DNA from: Pontibacter oryzae
GTDB lineage: Bacteria > Bacteroidota > Bacteroidia > Cytophagales > Hymenobacteraceae
Assembly (NCBI RefSeq): GCF_003576375.1
Contig: NZ_QWGE01000002.1
Location: 1 to 64,000, forward strand
Length of the DNA: 64,000 bases
Direction of reading: 5' to 3'
Shown here: piece by piece, positions 16,275-26,315 of the stretch
Position numbering within the stretch: position 1 is the first letter of the stretch
How the letters are laid out: the number at the start of each line of letters is the position of its first letter
Position numbers and translations under genes: made by a program
Notes under the pieces: model-generated
What the model was told of the DNA's origin: nothing
Database searches by the model: none
Seen by the model: only the letters and a program-made list of their open reading frames with translations

Positions 16275-18997
16275 TTTATATCTCGGTTAAGTATGGCCCA
16301 GGCGGGTAGCTCGGCAAAGGGCACGCCCGGCAAACCGTTTGGCATGCCGGCAGCTCCGCTGGGTATCGTCTGGCTTAGTTTTATAGGTAATTGGTATACC
16401 TGCCCTTCGATGGAGAAGCTGAGGAGCTGTCCCTCGCTTAGCTTCATGCGTTGGGCGTCGGTGGCGTTGATGGCAACATAAGGCTCAGGGATGCGCTCTT
16501 GTATGGCGGCTGCCTGGTTGCTGAGCTCTTCGGAGCCAAAGGTATGGTGCAGCGGCAGCATAAATAAATGACCTTCTAAAGGTACAAATGCCTGCGGCAC
16601 GGCTACGGAAAAAGGCGCGGTACCAATCGGTTCGATGAGCCTTATGCCGGGGTCGCCGCCTTTGAGATGGCCGCCCACTTCCTGCTGGTATTTGTTGGTG
16701 GCCTGCACCGAGTTCCAGCCCGGCGACCAGAAAAAGGGAATAACCGATGATGGCGGCTGGCCGCGGTAGCCCTCCATGGTATAAGAAAGCGGCGAATCCG
16801 GGTCTTGCGGCGGTTTTGGCTCGCTCACGTTAATATTGGCAAGCATAGAGGTGCGCCCGCTGAACCGGTGCGGCTCGCGTGGTATTTTCTGGCCTGCAAT
16901 GCGGAAATCGGAGGGAGGCGCGGCCTTTTTTATACTTCGCAGCGCCGGAATCTCATTGGTCAGGGCTTTCACAATGTCGTCGTAGCCGTGCCAACTGCTG
17001 ATCTGCTCATCGGCCATGATGGTGCCCAACTCGGCCAGCCAGTGCCAGCTTTCCTGAATTTCCTCAGGCGTGGCGTGCACCTGGAAAAAGCGCTGCGCCC
17101 GCCCCTCGTTGTTGATGAGCGTGCCGTCGGCTTCCGAGAAAGTGCCGGCTGGCAGAAGTATGTCGGCTTTTTCTGTGGTGGCGTTGTGCAGATGATCCAG
17201 CACGATGACCTGCTCGCAGCGGTCCAGGAACTGCGTTACGCGCGCGGTGCTGGCCCTCCGGAACAAATCGTTTTCCAGGATGATAACCGTATCGGCGTAA
17301 TCGTTTAAAACCGCCTCGAAAGCAGATTCCAGCTTGTGGCCGCCCATCATCGCCAAGCCCATGCTGTTGCATTCCGGCACCACCAGGCTTATACTTGCTG
17401 CTTTCTCGCGGGCAATTAAAGCGTGGGCAATGTTGGCGGCAGCTTTCAGTACGCGCTCGTTTCCGGAGGATGTTCCCGAAATAACCAACGGCTTGCTGGC
17501 TTGCATCAGCGCATCGGCAATTTGCTGCGCCAGCGCCTGATCTTCGTCACTAATGCCCCGTACTTCCGGCGAATCCGGGTGAATGAGGTTGGCAACGGCA
17601 AAACCCAGGCGGGCAATATCGTCGGGGGCGTTAAAGTATGTTTTGGTGGCCAGCTCATCGAGCTTGGTCGGCGTGTAGTGCGCCATGAAAAGTGGCCCTT
17701 GCTCGGATTGAATTAGCGAACGGGCAGCGGCATCCTGCCATACCGGTATGTTGGCTTTGGATACTTGCTCCAGCATCGGTTTCTGCCTTACGGATTGCCG
17801 CACGGCCAGGGCCATGAGCGGCGCGGTATTCGTGAGGTCCTCGCCAAGTATGAACACGGCATCGCACTGCTCAATTTCCTGCAGGGTTGGTGTAGGGGCG
17901 GAGCCTTCGCAAAGTATGTTCAGGGCCATGTCCACGAGGTCATGGTTGGTATCCGACACGCCATGATGAAAATTATCCTCGCCCACCAACTTGCGCAGCA
18001 CATAGTTAGACTCCAAAGAAGCGCGCGGCGAGCCGATGCCGATAACCCGGCCAGCTTTCAGCGCAGAGGCGGCCGCTTTGAGGGCTGTATACTTATCGGT
18101 GGCTTCGGGCAGCATCTGGCGCACCAGCGGCATGCGCACGCGGCCCGCGCTGTTCACAAACTCATACCCAAAGCGGCCCCGGTCGCAGAGGAAATAGCCG
18201 TTCACCTCACCGTTATACCTGTTGGTGATGTTGCGGAGCGTGCCATACCTTTCGCCGGCAATGGTGTTGCAACCCAGGCTGCAATGGTGGCAAACAGAAG
18301 GAGCAGAGGTTAGATCCCATTTGCGGGTATAGTGCTGCTTCAGGGTTTTATCAGTAAACACCCCTGTCGGGCATACTTCCGCTAAATTCCCGCTAAACTC
18401 GCTCTCCAATGTGCCATCCTCGGCACGGCCAAAGTATAAATGGTTATGCGCGGCGTACACATCCAGGTCCTTGCCGCCGGCATAGTCTTTATAGTAGCGC
18501 ACGCAGCGGTAGCACTGGATGCAGCGGTTCATCTCGTGGTTAAGAAATGGGCCGAGGTTTTGGTTGATGTAGGTGCGCTTGTCGAAGCGGTACTGGCGGT
18601 AGTTGTGGCCGGTCATCACGGTCATGTCCTGCAGGTGGCAGGAGCCGCCCTCGTCGCACACGGCGCAATCGTGGGGGTGGTTGGTCATGAGCCAGCCAAT
18701 GACGTGCGCCCTGAACTCTTTGGCCTCCAGATCGGCAATCGAAACACGCATGCCTTCGCGCACCTGCTCCATACACGACATAAAGAGCTTGCCCTTGGTG
18801 TCGTTCTCGTCGCGGTATACTTTCACGGCACATTGGCGGCATGCCCCAATCGAGCCCATGGCGGGGTGGTAGCAAAAGTATGGCAGGTCGAGGCCCAGCG
18901 AAAGACAGGCCTCAAGCAGGTTTTTTCCGGCTTTTACGTCGTAGGGTTTGTTATCTATATAGATGGTTGCCATGCGGTGGTTTTGCTCCAGGGACAA
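16244..18997 (-). CDS. nuoG: NADH-quinone oxidoreductase subunit G
   Basis: A 917-aa iron-sulfur subunit of the peripheral arm. Counting from the first Met: 2Fe-2S N1b (C42, C53, C56, C75), His-ligated 4Fe-4S N5 (H107, C111, C114, C120), and 4Fe-4S N4 (C159, C162, C165, C209). C236-x2-C239-x3-C243-x27-C271 is the extra cluster N7, kept only in some bacteria. A molybdopterin-oxidoreductase-like domain without visible cofactor residues and a C-terminal extension follow. MATIYID at codon 9 (18973) is a more likely start than 18997. Either start lies within the end of nuoF. Confidence 0.95.
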   Translation of the reverse strand: MSLEQNHRMATIYIDNKPYDVKAGKNLLEACLSLGLDLPYFCYHPAMGSIGACRQCAVKVYRDENDTKGKLFMSCMEQVREGMRVSIADLEAKEFRAHVIGWLMTNHPHDCAVCDEGGSCHLQDMTVMTGHNYRQYRFDKRTYINQNLGPFLNHEMNRCIQCYRCVRYYKDYAGGKDLDVYAAHNHLYFGRAEDGTLESEFSGNLAEVCPTGVFTDKTLKQHYTRKWDLTSAPSVCHHCSLGCNTIAGERYGTLRNITNRYNGEVNGYFLCDRGRFGYEFVNSAGRVRMPLVRQMLPEATDKYTALKAAASALKAGRVIGIGSPRASLESNYVLRKLVGEDNFHHGVSDTNHDLVDMALNILCEGSAPTPTLQEIEQCDAVFILGEDLTNTAPLMALAVRQSVRQKPMLEQVSKANIPVWQDAAARSLIQSEQGPLFMAHYTPTKLDELATKTYFNAPDDIARLGFAVANLIHPDSPEVRGISDEDQALAQQIADALMQASKPLVISGTSSGNERVLKAAANIAHALIAREKAASISLVVPECNSMGLAMMGGHKLESAFEAVLNDYADTVIILENDLFRRASTARVTQFLDRCEQVIVLDHLHNATTEKADILLPAGTFSEADGTLINNEGRAQRFFQVHATPEEIQESWHWLAELGTIMADEQISSWHGYDDIVKALTNEIPALRSIKKAAPPSDFRIAGQKIPREPHRFSGRTSMLANINVSEPKPPQDPDSPLSYTMEGYRGQPPSSVIPFFWSPGWNSVQATNKYQQEVGGHLKGGDPGIRLIEPIGTAPFSVAVPQAFVPLEGHLFMLPLHHTFGSEELSNQAAAIQERIPEPYVAINATDAQRMKLSEGQLLSFSIEGQVYQLPIKLSQTIPSGAAGMPNGLPGVPFAELPAWAILNRDIKWKKQPQTTF

Positions 18998-20256
18998 TGA
19001 TGTTCGTGTATATGCCGTTCAAAATCCTCCCTGAAATATTTCAGGGCGCTCTGCAGGGGTTCCATGGCGCCGGGGGCAAGCGCGCAAAACGTGTTGCCGG
19101 GGCCAAGGTATTTGGTATGGAAGTCGAGGGTGAGGAGGTGTTCGGGCTTGCCTTCGCCGCGATCCATGGCCAGCAGTATTTTCTCTACCCAGGGCAAGCC
19201 TTCGCGGCAAGGCGTGCAAAAGCCGCAGGACTCCTGGGCAAAAAAGTGCTGCAGGTTGTGCACAAAGCCTACGGGGCAGGTTTGGTCATCCAAAATTATC
19301 ATGGTGCCCGTGCCCATGCGGCTGCCTGCATTTTGTATGGACGGATAATCCATGGGCAGGTCGAGGTGTTCTTCCACCAGAAAATCTGTGGATGCGCCGC
19401 CGGGCAAGAGGCCTTTAAAGAGATAGCCGTCCTGCATGCCGCCGGCGTGTACTTCCAGCAGTTCCCGGATGGTGGTGCCCATGGGCAGCTCCCAGCAGCC
19501 GGGCGTTTTTACGCGGCCACTTACGCCATATAGTTTGGTGCCGGCATCCTCGGTTAAGCCCAGTTTCTTAAACCACTCCGCACCGTTATTAATGATGTGC
19601 GGGATATTGCAAAGCGTTTCCACGTTGTTGACGATGGTTGGTTTGCCGAACAAGCCGCTGACCTGCGGGAAAGGCGGCTTGACTCTTGGGTTGGCGCGTT
19701 TACCTTCGAGGGCGTTGAGCAGGGCTGTTTCCTCACCGCACATGTAGCGGCCCACGCCGGTGTGCAAGTGCATTTCCAGGTCGAAGCCGGTGCCAAGTAT
19801 GTTTTTGCCCAAGTATCCTGCTTCGTAAGCATCCTGTATTGCCTGGGTTATTTCCCTGGCCGCCAGCTTGTAGGCCCAGCGCATAAACACGTAACTTATA
19901 CTTGCCTGAATGGCATAAGCCGACACGATCATCCCTTCGATGAGCTGGTGCGGATTTCCCTCCAGTAATACGCGGTCTTTAAAAGTGCCGGGCTCCATTT
20001 CGTCGGCGTTGGCTACCAGGTATTTGGGGGTAGCGGCATCCGGCCCCATCGGCACAAAGCTCCACTTCAGGCCTGTGTTAAAGCCCGCACCGCCACGGCC
20101 GCGCAAGTTCGAGTCTTTCACCAGGGCCTGCACTTCCTGCGGCGTCATCTCTTTCAAGGCTTTGCGCACCGATTGGTAACCTCCCACTTTCTCATACGCT
20201 TTGAGGTTGAGTGGTTTGCGGCCGGGTACAATGTGTTGGGTAAGCGGCTTTTCCAT
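18955..20256 (-). CDS. nuoF: NADH-quinone oxidoreductase subunit F (NADH-binding)
   Basis: A 433-aa flavoprotein subunit that takes hydride from NADH onto FMN. The FMN/NADH glycine-rich stretch RGRGGAGFNTGLKW is at 52-65. The N3 4Fe-4S cluster is formed by SCGFCTPC (about 350) and a later Cys in TFCALAPGAMEP. The length is normal. It overlaps the start of nuoG and follows nuoE by 18 bases. Confidence 0.97.
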   Translation of the reverse strand: MEKPLTQHIVPGRKPLNLKAYEKVGGYQSVRKALKEMTPQEVQALVKDSNLRGRGGAGFNTGLKWSFVPMGPDAATPKYLVANADEMEPGTFKDRVLLEGNPHQLIEGMIVSAYAIQASISYVFMRWAYKLAAREITQAIQDAYEAGYLGKNILGTGFDLEMHLHTGVGRYMCGEETALLNALEGKRANPRVKPPFPQVSGLFGKPTIVNNVETLCNIPHIINNGAEWFKKLGLTEDAGTKLYGVSGRVKTPGCWELPMGTTIRELLEVHAGGMQDGYLFKGLLPGGASTDFLVEEHLDLPMDYPSIQNAGSRMGTGTMIILDDQTCPVGFVHNLQHFFAQESCGFCTPCREGLPWVEKILLAMDRGEGKPEHLLTLDFHTKYLGPGNTFCALAPGAMEPLQSALKYFREDFERHIHEHHCPWSKTTAWQPSI

Positions 20257-20274
20257 AGGCCCGCTTCTTTGGTT

Positions 20275-20739
20275 TTAGGTATACTTCATCAGGATCTCAT
20301 CCAGTTGTTCCACCGTCAGGTTACGGTACAGGTCGTTATCAATCATAAGGGCGGGGGCACAGTCGCAGGTGCCGAGGCAGCAGTTAGGGAGTAGGGTAAA
20401 GCGGCCATCTGCTGTTGTCTGGCCATAATTTATACTTAGTTTTTCGAATAGTTTATTGCGGATGTCCTCGTAGCCCATCACATAGCAGCTGATGCTGTCG
20501 CAGAGCAGGATAACATGCCGCCCCACCGGCCTCCGGAAGATCAGGTTATAAAAGGTGGCCACACTGTCCAGCTCCGCTGTTGACATGCCCACATAGTCGG
20601 CCACATCCTTCAGGCTCTCATCCGATACCCAGCCATGGCTGTGCTGCACGATCTTCAGGGCCTCAATGCAGGCGTTCTTCGGTGTCGGCACCAGGCTGAT
20701 CTCGTGGTCTATCTGATGTTTTTCCTCGGCAGTTAGCAT
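20275..20739 (-). CDS. nuoE: NADH-quinone oxidoreductase subunit E
   Basis: A 154-aa thioredoxin-fold subunit with the 2Fe-2S cluster N1a. Ligands are C80-x4-C85 and C121-x3-C125 (the preceding C120 is extra). It works with NuoF at the NADH end. The gap to the upstream nuoCD is 245 bases and holds a REP-like palindrome and a second palindrome. Confidence 0.96.
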   Translation of the reverse strand: MLTAEEKHQIDHEISLVPTPKNACIEALKIVQHSHGWVSDESLKDVADYVGMSTAELDSVATFYNLIFRRPVGRHVILLCDSISCYVMGYEDIRNKLFEKLSINYGQTTADGRFTLLPNCCLGTCDCAPALMIDNDLYRNLTVEQLDEILMKYT

Positions 20740-20813
20740 TTTTAATTGTTTAATGGCTGATTGTTAAATTGTTGTTTTCTTATTTATGTATGCGTGTTAG
20801 TTTATATTTTCGT

Positions 20814-20885
20814 GTTGGTGCAAGCTTGCAGCGCGTACCTTTTTCCTTAATGCTTTTGAGGTACGAGCTACAAGCTCGCACCAGC
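20814..20885. repeat. REP-like palindrome in the nuoCD-nuoE gap
   Basis: Arms at 20814-20839 and 20860-20885 (26 bases, about four mismatches), ending GTACC/GGTAC on the inside. It shares GGTGCGAGCTTG-type text with the elements at 15020 and 22870. The loop is 20 bases. Confidence 0.85.
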
Positions 20886-20919
20886 GGCGGTTAGCTGATT
20901 CTAAACTTACCCACGGCTC

Positions 20920-20939
20920 GGACAGGTCGCGACCTGTCC
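20920..20939. repeat. Perfect 20-bp palindrome
   Basis: GGACAGGTCG directly followed by its reverse complement CGACCTGTCC, with no loop. It lies 34 bases beyond the REP-like element and about 45 bases beyond the nuoCD stop. It could be a dyad protein site, an intrinsic repeat unit, or a cruciform-prone end of the same mobile repeat. Confidence 0.8.
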
Positions 20940-20984
20940 CTTCGATTTATTATATACCTCTCAAACTCCCAAACTCTCTACCTC

Positions 20985-22733
20985 TTACCTGTCAATATCT
21001 GCCAGCACATAATCCATGGCGCCAAGTATGGAAAGCAGGTCTGCCACGGTGTAGCCTTTGGTGATGTAAGGCAGCATTTGCATGTGCGGGAACGAGGGCG
21101 TGCGTATCCGCAATCTGTAGGGTGAGGTGTTGCCATCGCTGGTAACGTAGTAGCCGTTGGCGCCTTTGGTGGCCTCTATGCAACTCATGGCCTCTCCGAA
21201 GGGCATCACCGGTCCCCAACTCACACCCAGAAAGTGCGTGATCAGGGTTTCTATATCGTGCATGGTGTTTTTCTTGATGGGCGGCGTTGTAAGTGGATGA
21301 TCGGCTTTGTAAGGACCTTCGGGCATGTTTTTGAGGCATTGCTCGATGATGCGCAGGCTCTGGCGCATTTCTGCCACGCGCACCACGGCACGGTCGTAGC
21401 AGTCTCCGTTGGTAGCAGTAGGCACATCAAAATCGAACATCTCATACCCGGAGTAGGGCTGCTTTTTCCGGAAATCCCACTCAAAACCGCAGGCGCGGAG
21501 GTTCGGCCCGGTCACGCCCCATTCAATGGCCTCATCTAACGTAAAAATGCCGATGCCTTTGGTGCGTGCCTTAAACAGGCTGTTCTTCATCACCATATTA
21601 TCATACTCCTTCAGCCGCTTCGGGAAGTAGTTGATAAAATTCTGTACCAGCGTTTCCCAGCCTTTGGGCAGGTCTTGCGCCACACCGCCAATGCGGAACC
21701 AGTTCGGGTGCATGCGCCCGCCGGTTATAGCTTCTACGATATCGAAAATTTTCTCACGATCAGTAAACATGTAGAACACCGGCGAAAGCTGGCCTACGTC
21801 TTGGGCAAAAGTGCCATACCAAACCAGATGACTGGCAATCCGGAACAGCTCACACAGCATCACCCGGATCACCTTTACCCGCTCTGGCACCTTGATGCCC
21901 GCCAGTTTCTCCACAGCCATCAGGTAAGCCAGGTTATTCATTACGCCGCCCAGGTAATCCACGCGGTCGGTGTAAGGGAGGTAGGTATGCCACGACTGCC
22001 GCTCAGCCATTTTCTCCTGCCCGCGGTGGTGGAAACCGATATCAGGTATGGCATCCACAATATCCTCGCCATCCAGTTGCAGCACAATGCGCAGTACGCC
22101 GTGTGTGCCGGGGTGCTGCGGGCCGATGTTGAGAAACATGAAATCGCTGTCTTCGCTTTGCCGCTGCAGTCCCCATTCCTCAGGCTTAAACTGCAGGGCC
22201 GCTTGCTCCAAGTCTACCTTATCATCATAGAGCGCAAAAGGACCCATTTCGGTGGCGCGTGCGGGGTGTTCTTTTCGGAGCGGGTGGCCTACCCAGGTGC
22301 GCGGCATGAGTATGCGGTACAGGTGCGGGTGCCCCGAAAAGCGGATGCCGAACATATCGTATACTTCGCGCTCGTACCAGTTGGCATTTGCCCAAAGGCT
22401 GCTTATACTTTGCACTGTCGGGAACTCGTCGCGGAAGCCGACTTTTAGCCGGATAAAGCTGTTGCGCTCAAAAGAAAGTAGGTGGTAAATGATGGTGAAG
22501 GCATAGGGCACATGTCCGTTCTCGTGTTTGCGAGTGCGCTCGTCGGTGGCGGTTAGGTCGTAGAGTAGGGGGAAAGGCTGCGGAATGTCGTGCTTCAGAA
22601 AAGCCAGCACGTCTTTGATCTTGTCGTGCGGCATCCAAAGGGTGAGGATATCATCCTTGGTGCTTTGCGGCTTGAACGTGTCGGTGCCAAACCGCGCTTG
22701 CAGTTGCGCTACTATGCTGTTCCCGTTTTCCAT
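20985..22733 (-). CDS. nuoCD: NADH-quinone oxidoreductase subunit C/D fusion
   Basis: A 582-aa fusion of the 30-kDa and 49-kDa subunits. The NuoC part (about 1-180) carries the signature [20 protein letters not shown] (120-139). The NuoD part (about 195-582) begins at [13 protein letters not shown], whose HPGTHG loop (207-212) helps form the quinone site. Fusion is known from enterobacteria and several Bacteroidota. It lies between two repeat-filled gaps. Confidence 0.97.
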   Translation of the reverse strand: MENGNSIVAQLQARFGTDTFKPQSTKDDILTLWMPHDKIKDVLAFLKHDIPQPFPLLYDLTATDERTRKHENGHVPYAFTIIYHLLSFERNSFIRLKVGFRDEFPTVQSISSLWANANWYEREVYDMFGIRFSGHPHLYRILMPRTWVGHPLRKEHPARATEMGPFALYDDKVDLEQAALQFKPEEWGLQRQSEDSDFMFLNIGPQHPGTHGVLRIVLQLDGEDIVDAIPDIGFHHRGQEKMAERQSWHTYLPYTDRVDYLGGVMNNLAYLMAVEKLAGIKVPERVKVIRVMLCELFRIASHLVWYGTFAQDVGQLSPVFYMFTDREKIFDIVEAITGGRMHPNWFRIGGVAQDLPKGWETLVQNFINYFPKRLKEYDNMVMKNSLFKARTKGIGIFTLDEAIEWGVTGPNLRACGFEWDFRKKQPYSGYEMFDFDVPTATNGDCYDRAVVRVAEMRQSLRIIEQCLKNMPEGPYKADHPLTTPPIKKNTMHDIETLITHFLGVSWGPVMPFGEAMSCIEATKGANGYYVTSDGNTSPYRLRIRTPSFPHMQMLPYITKGYTVADLLSILGAMDYVLADIDR

Positions 22734-22869
22734 GGGTGAATTCTGAAAAATGACCTGACTATGTTACCTCATGTATGCGTATGTATTTCCCTGGTTTATT
22801 TCTTATGATAAGTAATGATCTATCAACTTTATTAAATAACTAGAGCCTTTCGCTGTTACGAGAGCCGTT

Positions 22870-22938
22870 CGCTGGTGCGAGCTTGCAGCTCGTACCGTAA
22901 GGTATTATGAAGGTACGAGCTGCAAGCTCGCACCAGCG
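22870..22938. repeat. REP-like perfect palindrome in the nuoB-nuoCD gap
   Basis: Two perfect 27-base arms (22870-22896 and 22912-22938) around a 15-base loop. The arms start CGCTGGTGCGAGCTTGCAGC, and each contains the nested GAGCT-TGC-AGCTC mini-palindrome. This is the best-preserved copy of the family in the window and probably the youngest. Confidence 0.92.
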
Positions 22939-22993
22939 AACAGTTTTAGTGTACAAGGCCTTTGACTCCCAAACCCTCTACCTCTATAACTCC

Positions 22994-23632
22994 CTACACT
23001 TCATCCGGCGAGCGGAATTCTGTCATATTTGCTCTGGCTTCCTGTCTTCTTTCCTTCACATCGATCTTGTTTGGCCGGATCACGCCCTGCTCGCCGATTG
23101 TCCAGCTGAGCGGCCTTCGCTCTTTGCCCACCGACTCTGCAAGTAGCATCAGGCCTTCCATAAAGGCATCGGGGCGGGGAGGGCAACCGGGCACGTATAC
23201 ATCCACGGGCAGAAATTTATCTACGCCCTGCACCACGCTGTAAATGTCGAACATGCCGCCGGAGTTGGCGCAGCTTCCCATCGAGATCACCCAGCGCGGC
23301 TCCATCATTTGCTCGTGCAAACGTTTAATTATCGGGGCCATTTTAATAAAAACCGTTCCGGCAATGATCATCACATCGGCCTCGCGCGGTGTGCCTCGTA
23401 TCACCTCTGCCCCAAAACGGGCCACATCATACTTGGGCGTCATGCTGGTGGCCATCTCCACAAAACAGCAGCTCAACCCAAAATGGAAGGGCCACATGGA
23501 GTTTTTACGGCCCCAGGCCAGCAGGTCCTGCATGGTGCTGAGCATCACGCTTTGTTGCATGGTTTCCTCGTAAGAGCTGGTTCCGCTCGCTGCCTTTACA
23601 GGGTCATCGGGTTTGCTTAGCCACCATTTCAT
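22994..23632 (-). CDS. nuoB: NADH-quinone oxidoreductase subunit B
   Basis: A 212-aa subunit carrying cluster N2, the last electron carrier before quinone. Ligands are the adjacent pair C55-C56 ([10 protein letters not shown]), C121 (GSCANSGG) and C150 (PGCPPRPDA). Its C-terminus extends about 35 residues past the usual end, rich in charged residues. It is separated from nuoA by 78 bases. Confidence 0.97.
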   Translation of the reverse strand: MKWWLSKPDDPVKAASGTSSYEETMQQSVMLSTMQDLLAWGRKNSMWPFHFGLSCCFVEMATSMTPKYDVARFGAEVIRGTPREADVMIIAGTVFIKMAPIIKRLHEQMMEPRWVISMGSCANSGGMFDIYSVVQGVDKFLPVDVYVPGCPPRPDAFMEGLMLLAESVGKERRPLSWTIGEQGVIRPNKIDVKERRQEARANMTEFRSPDEV

Positions 23633-23710
23633 GGTTAATTGTTAGATTGTTATATGGTTAAATTGTTGATTATTAGTATGTAAAGATGTTGTGCCAATCC
23701 ATTTAAAAAA

Positions 23711-24142
23711 TCAGGCGGCTGGCTTTTGCAGCAGGCGCTTATAGGCGGCCAGTATTTTGCTGCCGCTCGGGCCGAAATCCAAGGCACCATTGCGCCACTC
23801 GTATACCAGCACCACGGCCAGCATCACAATAAACACCAGCACGCCTAAGTAGCCATACCAGCCCAGTTCCCGAAAAGCAATGGCCCAGGAAAGTATAAAT
23901 ACCGTCTCCACGTCAAAAATGACAAAGAGCATAGCCACCAGGTAAAACTGCGAGGAAAACCGTGTGCGTGCAGAACCCGCGCTAAGTATGCCGCCCTCGT
24001 AAGGCTCGCCGGTTGCGCGATCGTTGTGGCGCTGGCCCAATACATAAGAAAGGCCAAGTATGACTGCAACTAAACTCAACACAATAGCACCATAGACTAC
24101 CATAGGCCACAGCAGCGTAGCATTTTCCTCTGGAGCATACAT
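23711..24142 (-). CDS. nuoA: NADH-quinone oxidoreductase subunit A
   Basis: A 143-aa membrane subunit with three helices. FDVETVFILSWAIAF (third quarter) is the NuoA signature with its membrane acidic residue. A strong AGGAGG lies about 11 bases before the ATG, stronger than most Bacteroidota genes have. It is the first nuo gene. The CBS-pair gene ends only 78 bases upstream and is probably in the same transcript. Confidence 0.95.
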   Translation of the reverse strand: MYAPEENATLLWPMVVYGAIVLSLVAVILGLSYVLGQRHNDRATGEPYEGGILSAGSARTRFSSQFYLVAMLFVIFDVETVFILSWAIAFRELGWYGYLGVLVFIVMLAVVLVYEWRNGALDFGPSGSKILAAYKRLLQKPAA

Positions 24143-24220
24143 ATCCCTTATCGCCTCCTGCGATTAATTTTTATGAACTGTTTGATGAGCGGCAATGCCC
24201 GCACCCCTGATCTGCCCGCG

Positions 24221-24652
24221 TTAATGCCCTGTTATATAATGCTCGAGGTTCTCGATGATAAATTTCTGTTCCTCGATGATATACTTCACAATGTCACCGA
24301 TAGAGACAAGGCCAATAAGTTTATCGTCCTCAATGACGGGTAGATGGCGGATGTAACGCGTTGTCATGAGCGACATGCATTGCTCTACCGTTGTGTCTGG
24401 TGTTACGGTGGCGGGGTGCTCACTCATAATATCCCGAATCAATGTCTCCTTAGATGCTTTTCCTTTCAGAATCACTTTTCGGGCGTAATCTCTCTCCGTA
24501 AAAATGCCTGCAAATTTGTCGTTTCCCATCACTAAAAGAGAGCCAACGTCCCTTTCAACCATTAATTCGAGTGCATTATAAACGGTGGAGGTGGGGGCAA
24601 TCGAAAAAATACGGTTGCCTTTTTTCTGAAGGATGTGCCTTACGGTTCCCAT
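24221..24652 (-). CDS. CBS-pair protein at the head of the nuo operon
   Basis: A 143-aa protein made of two CBS motifs (about 7-62 and 72-135), with FTERDYARKV and VSIGDIVKYI marking the ends of the two units. CBS pairs bind AMP, ATP, NAD(H) or S-adenosylmethionine in known cases. This stand-alone form is common in bacteria and its target is unknown. An AGGAGG at 24657-24662 lies just before the ATG. It is 78 bases from nuoA in the same direction, so an energy-state sensor co-expressed with complex I is an attractive but unproven reading. Confidence 0.85.
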   Translation of the reverse strand: MGTVRHILQKKGNRIFSIAPTSTVYNALELMVERDVGSLLVMGNDKFAGIFTERDYARKVILKGKASKETLIRDIMSEHPATVTPDTTVEQCMSLMTTRYIRHLPVIEDDKLIGLVSIGDIVKYIIEEQKFIIENLEHYITGH

Positions 24653-24786
24653 GCTGCCTCCTTTTTTAAAGGTTGTACTAAAAACTTTTGATTATTTTTT
24701 GGTATACGGAGATAAATTGAAATAAGTATAAAAAATATTAAAAAAGTAAATAAATAAGTATAAAACTATTCCTACGCGGCTATAGA

Positions 24787-24822
24787 CACATATTTTAATA
24801 TTAAAGAATTTTAAAATATGTG
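24787..24822. promoter_or_regulatory. AT-rich inverted repeat between divergent genes
   Basis: Two perfect 12-base arms (CACATATTTTAA and TTAAAATATGTG) around 12 bases. It lies in the 373-base region between the CBS/nuo transcript and the divergent nitroreductase-like gene. It could be an operator, or just an AT-rich cruciform. No clear TAnnTTTG box was found here. Confidence 0.4.
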
Positions 24823-25025
24823 CAATGATTTGATTTCCAGTTAGGTAAGTGTGGCTTGACGCTAGAGGTAAAAACCTGCTTGCATAAACATAAATAAGCT
24901 TGTGATTATGTTATGTATGCAAGATGATTTTAGGGTTTTGCTAATTAAATATCTGGCTATAAAACATATACAGTATCTAATAGTAAAAAATAGAGAGTTA
25001 ACATCGAGTTTTAACCAAAATAATT

Positions 25026-26315
25026 ATGGCAAAGCAAGGCATACCTCCCGGCTTTGAAGACATGCTGAATTTCGGATTGGTGGATGCCCTCTTAGGCCGG
25101 CGCTCGCGACGTTTCTTTAAGGGCGCAGAGATTCCAGACGGGGTATTTGCCTTTAAATCCAAGCATGATCCGCTTCCACTCACCGAGTTAGAAAAGCTGT
25201 TAGTAGTAACTGCGTGCGCTGGCAATACTGGTTGGCACCACATGATTTACCGAGCACAGCGCTATGCACCCCACTTATCAAATTATGCCGGCGCGGCAGG
25301 AGGCAGAACGTTTCCATCAGCGGCCGGATTTCATACGAGCAAGACCTTTTTCACGGATGACAGCGGGGTTTATGTGCTAAATAACCGTGACGCAGCCGCA
25401 TCTGCAGATAAGGCCTCAGATGGAAGTATGGACTTAGAAACTGTGCTTAGCGCTCTAAAATCTCAGGTTCATAAGCTTAGCAATGGCAGACTGAGTATAC
25501 CCGCCGAAGTGCCATACGTGGAGGCGCATAATACCTGGGTGGCCAACAAGCCAGGCACGCTACTGGTAATTCCGGTAGCAGACCTTTCGCAACACGTGCT
25601 GCTAGGCATTTGCTATATGCTGCAAAACGGCATGGTGCTAACAGATGATATAAACAAGCGGGAAATTCCTGGGATTGCAAAGTATAAGAACCTGGTAGAT
25701 ATTCGCAACAACTGGCCAATCACTTTTCTGGAACAACTCTCGCTGGCGGAAGTTTCGGTAGAGTTAAGCTCCAGTTGCTATGCCGGACATCTGATGTTGC
25801 AGGCAATGGGCCTTGGTGGTTGGGTCTATGACGGCATCGACTTATTTAGTGTGTTAGGTGCCAGTGGCGTACCTGGAGTAGATGGCCTGGGCTTTAGGTA
25901 TGATACAGATGAGCGCTGGCCCTACCCTAACCCCACAGGCTTGCAAGGCGTGATGGAAGGTTTCTGCCCACCGCACTACCCGGATATGCGCGCAGCCGTA
26001 GAAGCAGTCTGTAATAGGAAGTATGGCACAGGCGGGCCTTTTAATGCAACTACCCCTGGGCCCTGGAAAGAATCGGCAAAAGTAAGAGGCGCTGCAGAAG
26101 TACACAGCGAAGAGTTCAGAGATTGTGTGGCTTTGCAGGCGCAGTACGTATTCGATACTTTCGGCAAGTTCCCGGGTACAGTGCCTTCCATATTTCTGTT
26201 AACCTACCTGCAGGCACACCACCTGGACCTCGAGTTTTACGATCATTTCTACAAAACTGGCGCATACTTGCACACCCATGCAAACCATATGGCACGCTGG
26301 CACCCAGATTCTTAG
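25026..26315 (+). CDS. Nitroreductase-fold-like protein of 429 aa
   Basis: Not a family I can name with certainty. The N-terminus has the pattern of FMN nitroreductases: LLGRRSRRFF (22-31), then PLTELEKLLVVTACAGNTGW (51-70) in the place of the FMN-contact helix. GHLMLQAMGLGGWVYDGID resembles the late nitroreductase helix. The protein is about twice the usual 200 residues. The middle has a long insertion, and a C-terminal part rich in aromatic and His residues (HTHANHMARWH) has no parallel I know. No signal peptide is seen. It is a lone gene, divergent from the CBS-nuo transcript. Confidence 0.6.
   Translation: MAKQGIPPGFEDMLNFGLVDALLGRRSRRFFKGAEIPDGVFAFKSKHDPLPLTELEKLLVVTACAGNTGWHHMIYRAQRYAPHLSNYAGAAGGRTFPSAAGFHTSKTFFTDDSGVYVLNNRDAAASADKASDGSMDLETVLSALKSQVHKLSNGRLSIPAEVPYVEAHNTWVANKPGTLLVIPVADLSQHVLLGICYMLQNGMVLTDDINKREIPGIAKYKNLVDIRNNWPITFLEQLSLAEVSVELSSSCYAGHLMLQAMGLGGWVYDGIDLFSVLGASGVPGVDGLGFRYDTDERWPYPNPTGLQGVMEGFCPPHYPDMRAAVEAVCNRKYGTGGPFNATTPGPWKESAKVRGAAEVHSEEFRDCVALQAQYVFDTFGKFPGTVPSIFLLTYLQAHHLDLEFYDHFYKTGAYLHTHANHMARWHPDS

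Noticed and set aside
24908..25062. Short plus-strand frame running into the start of the nitroreductase-like gene
   Set aside because: It overlaps the ATG of a clear gene in another frame and has chance-like composition (many Ile, Lys and Tyr from AT-rich DNA).
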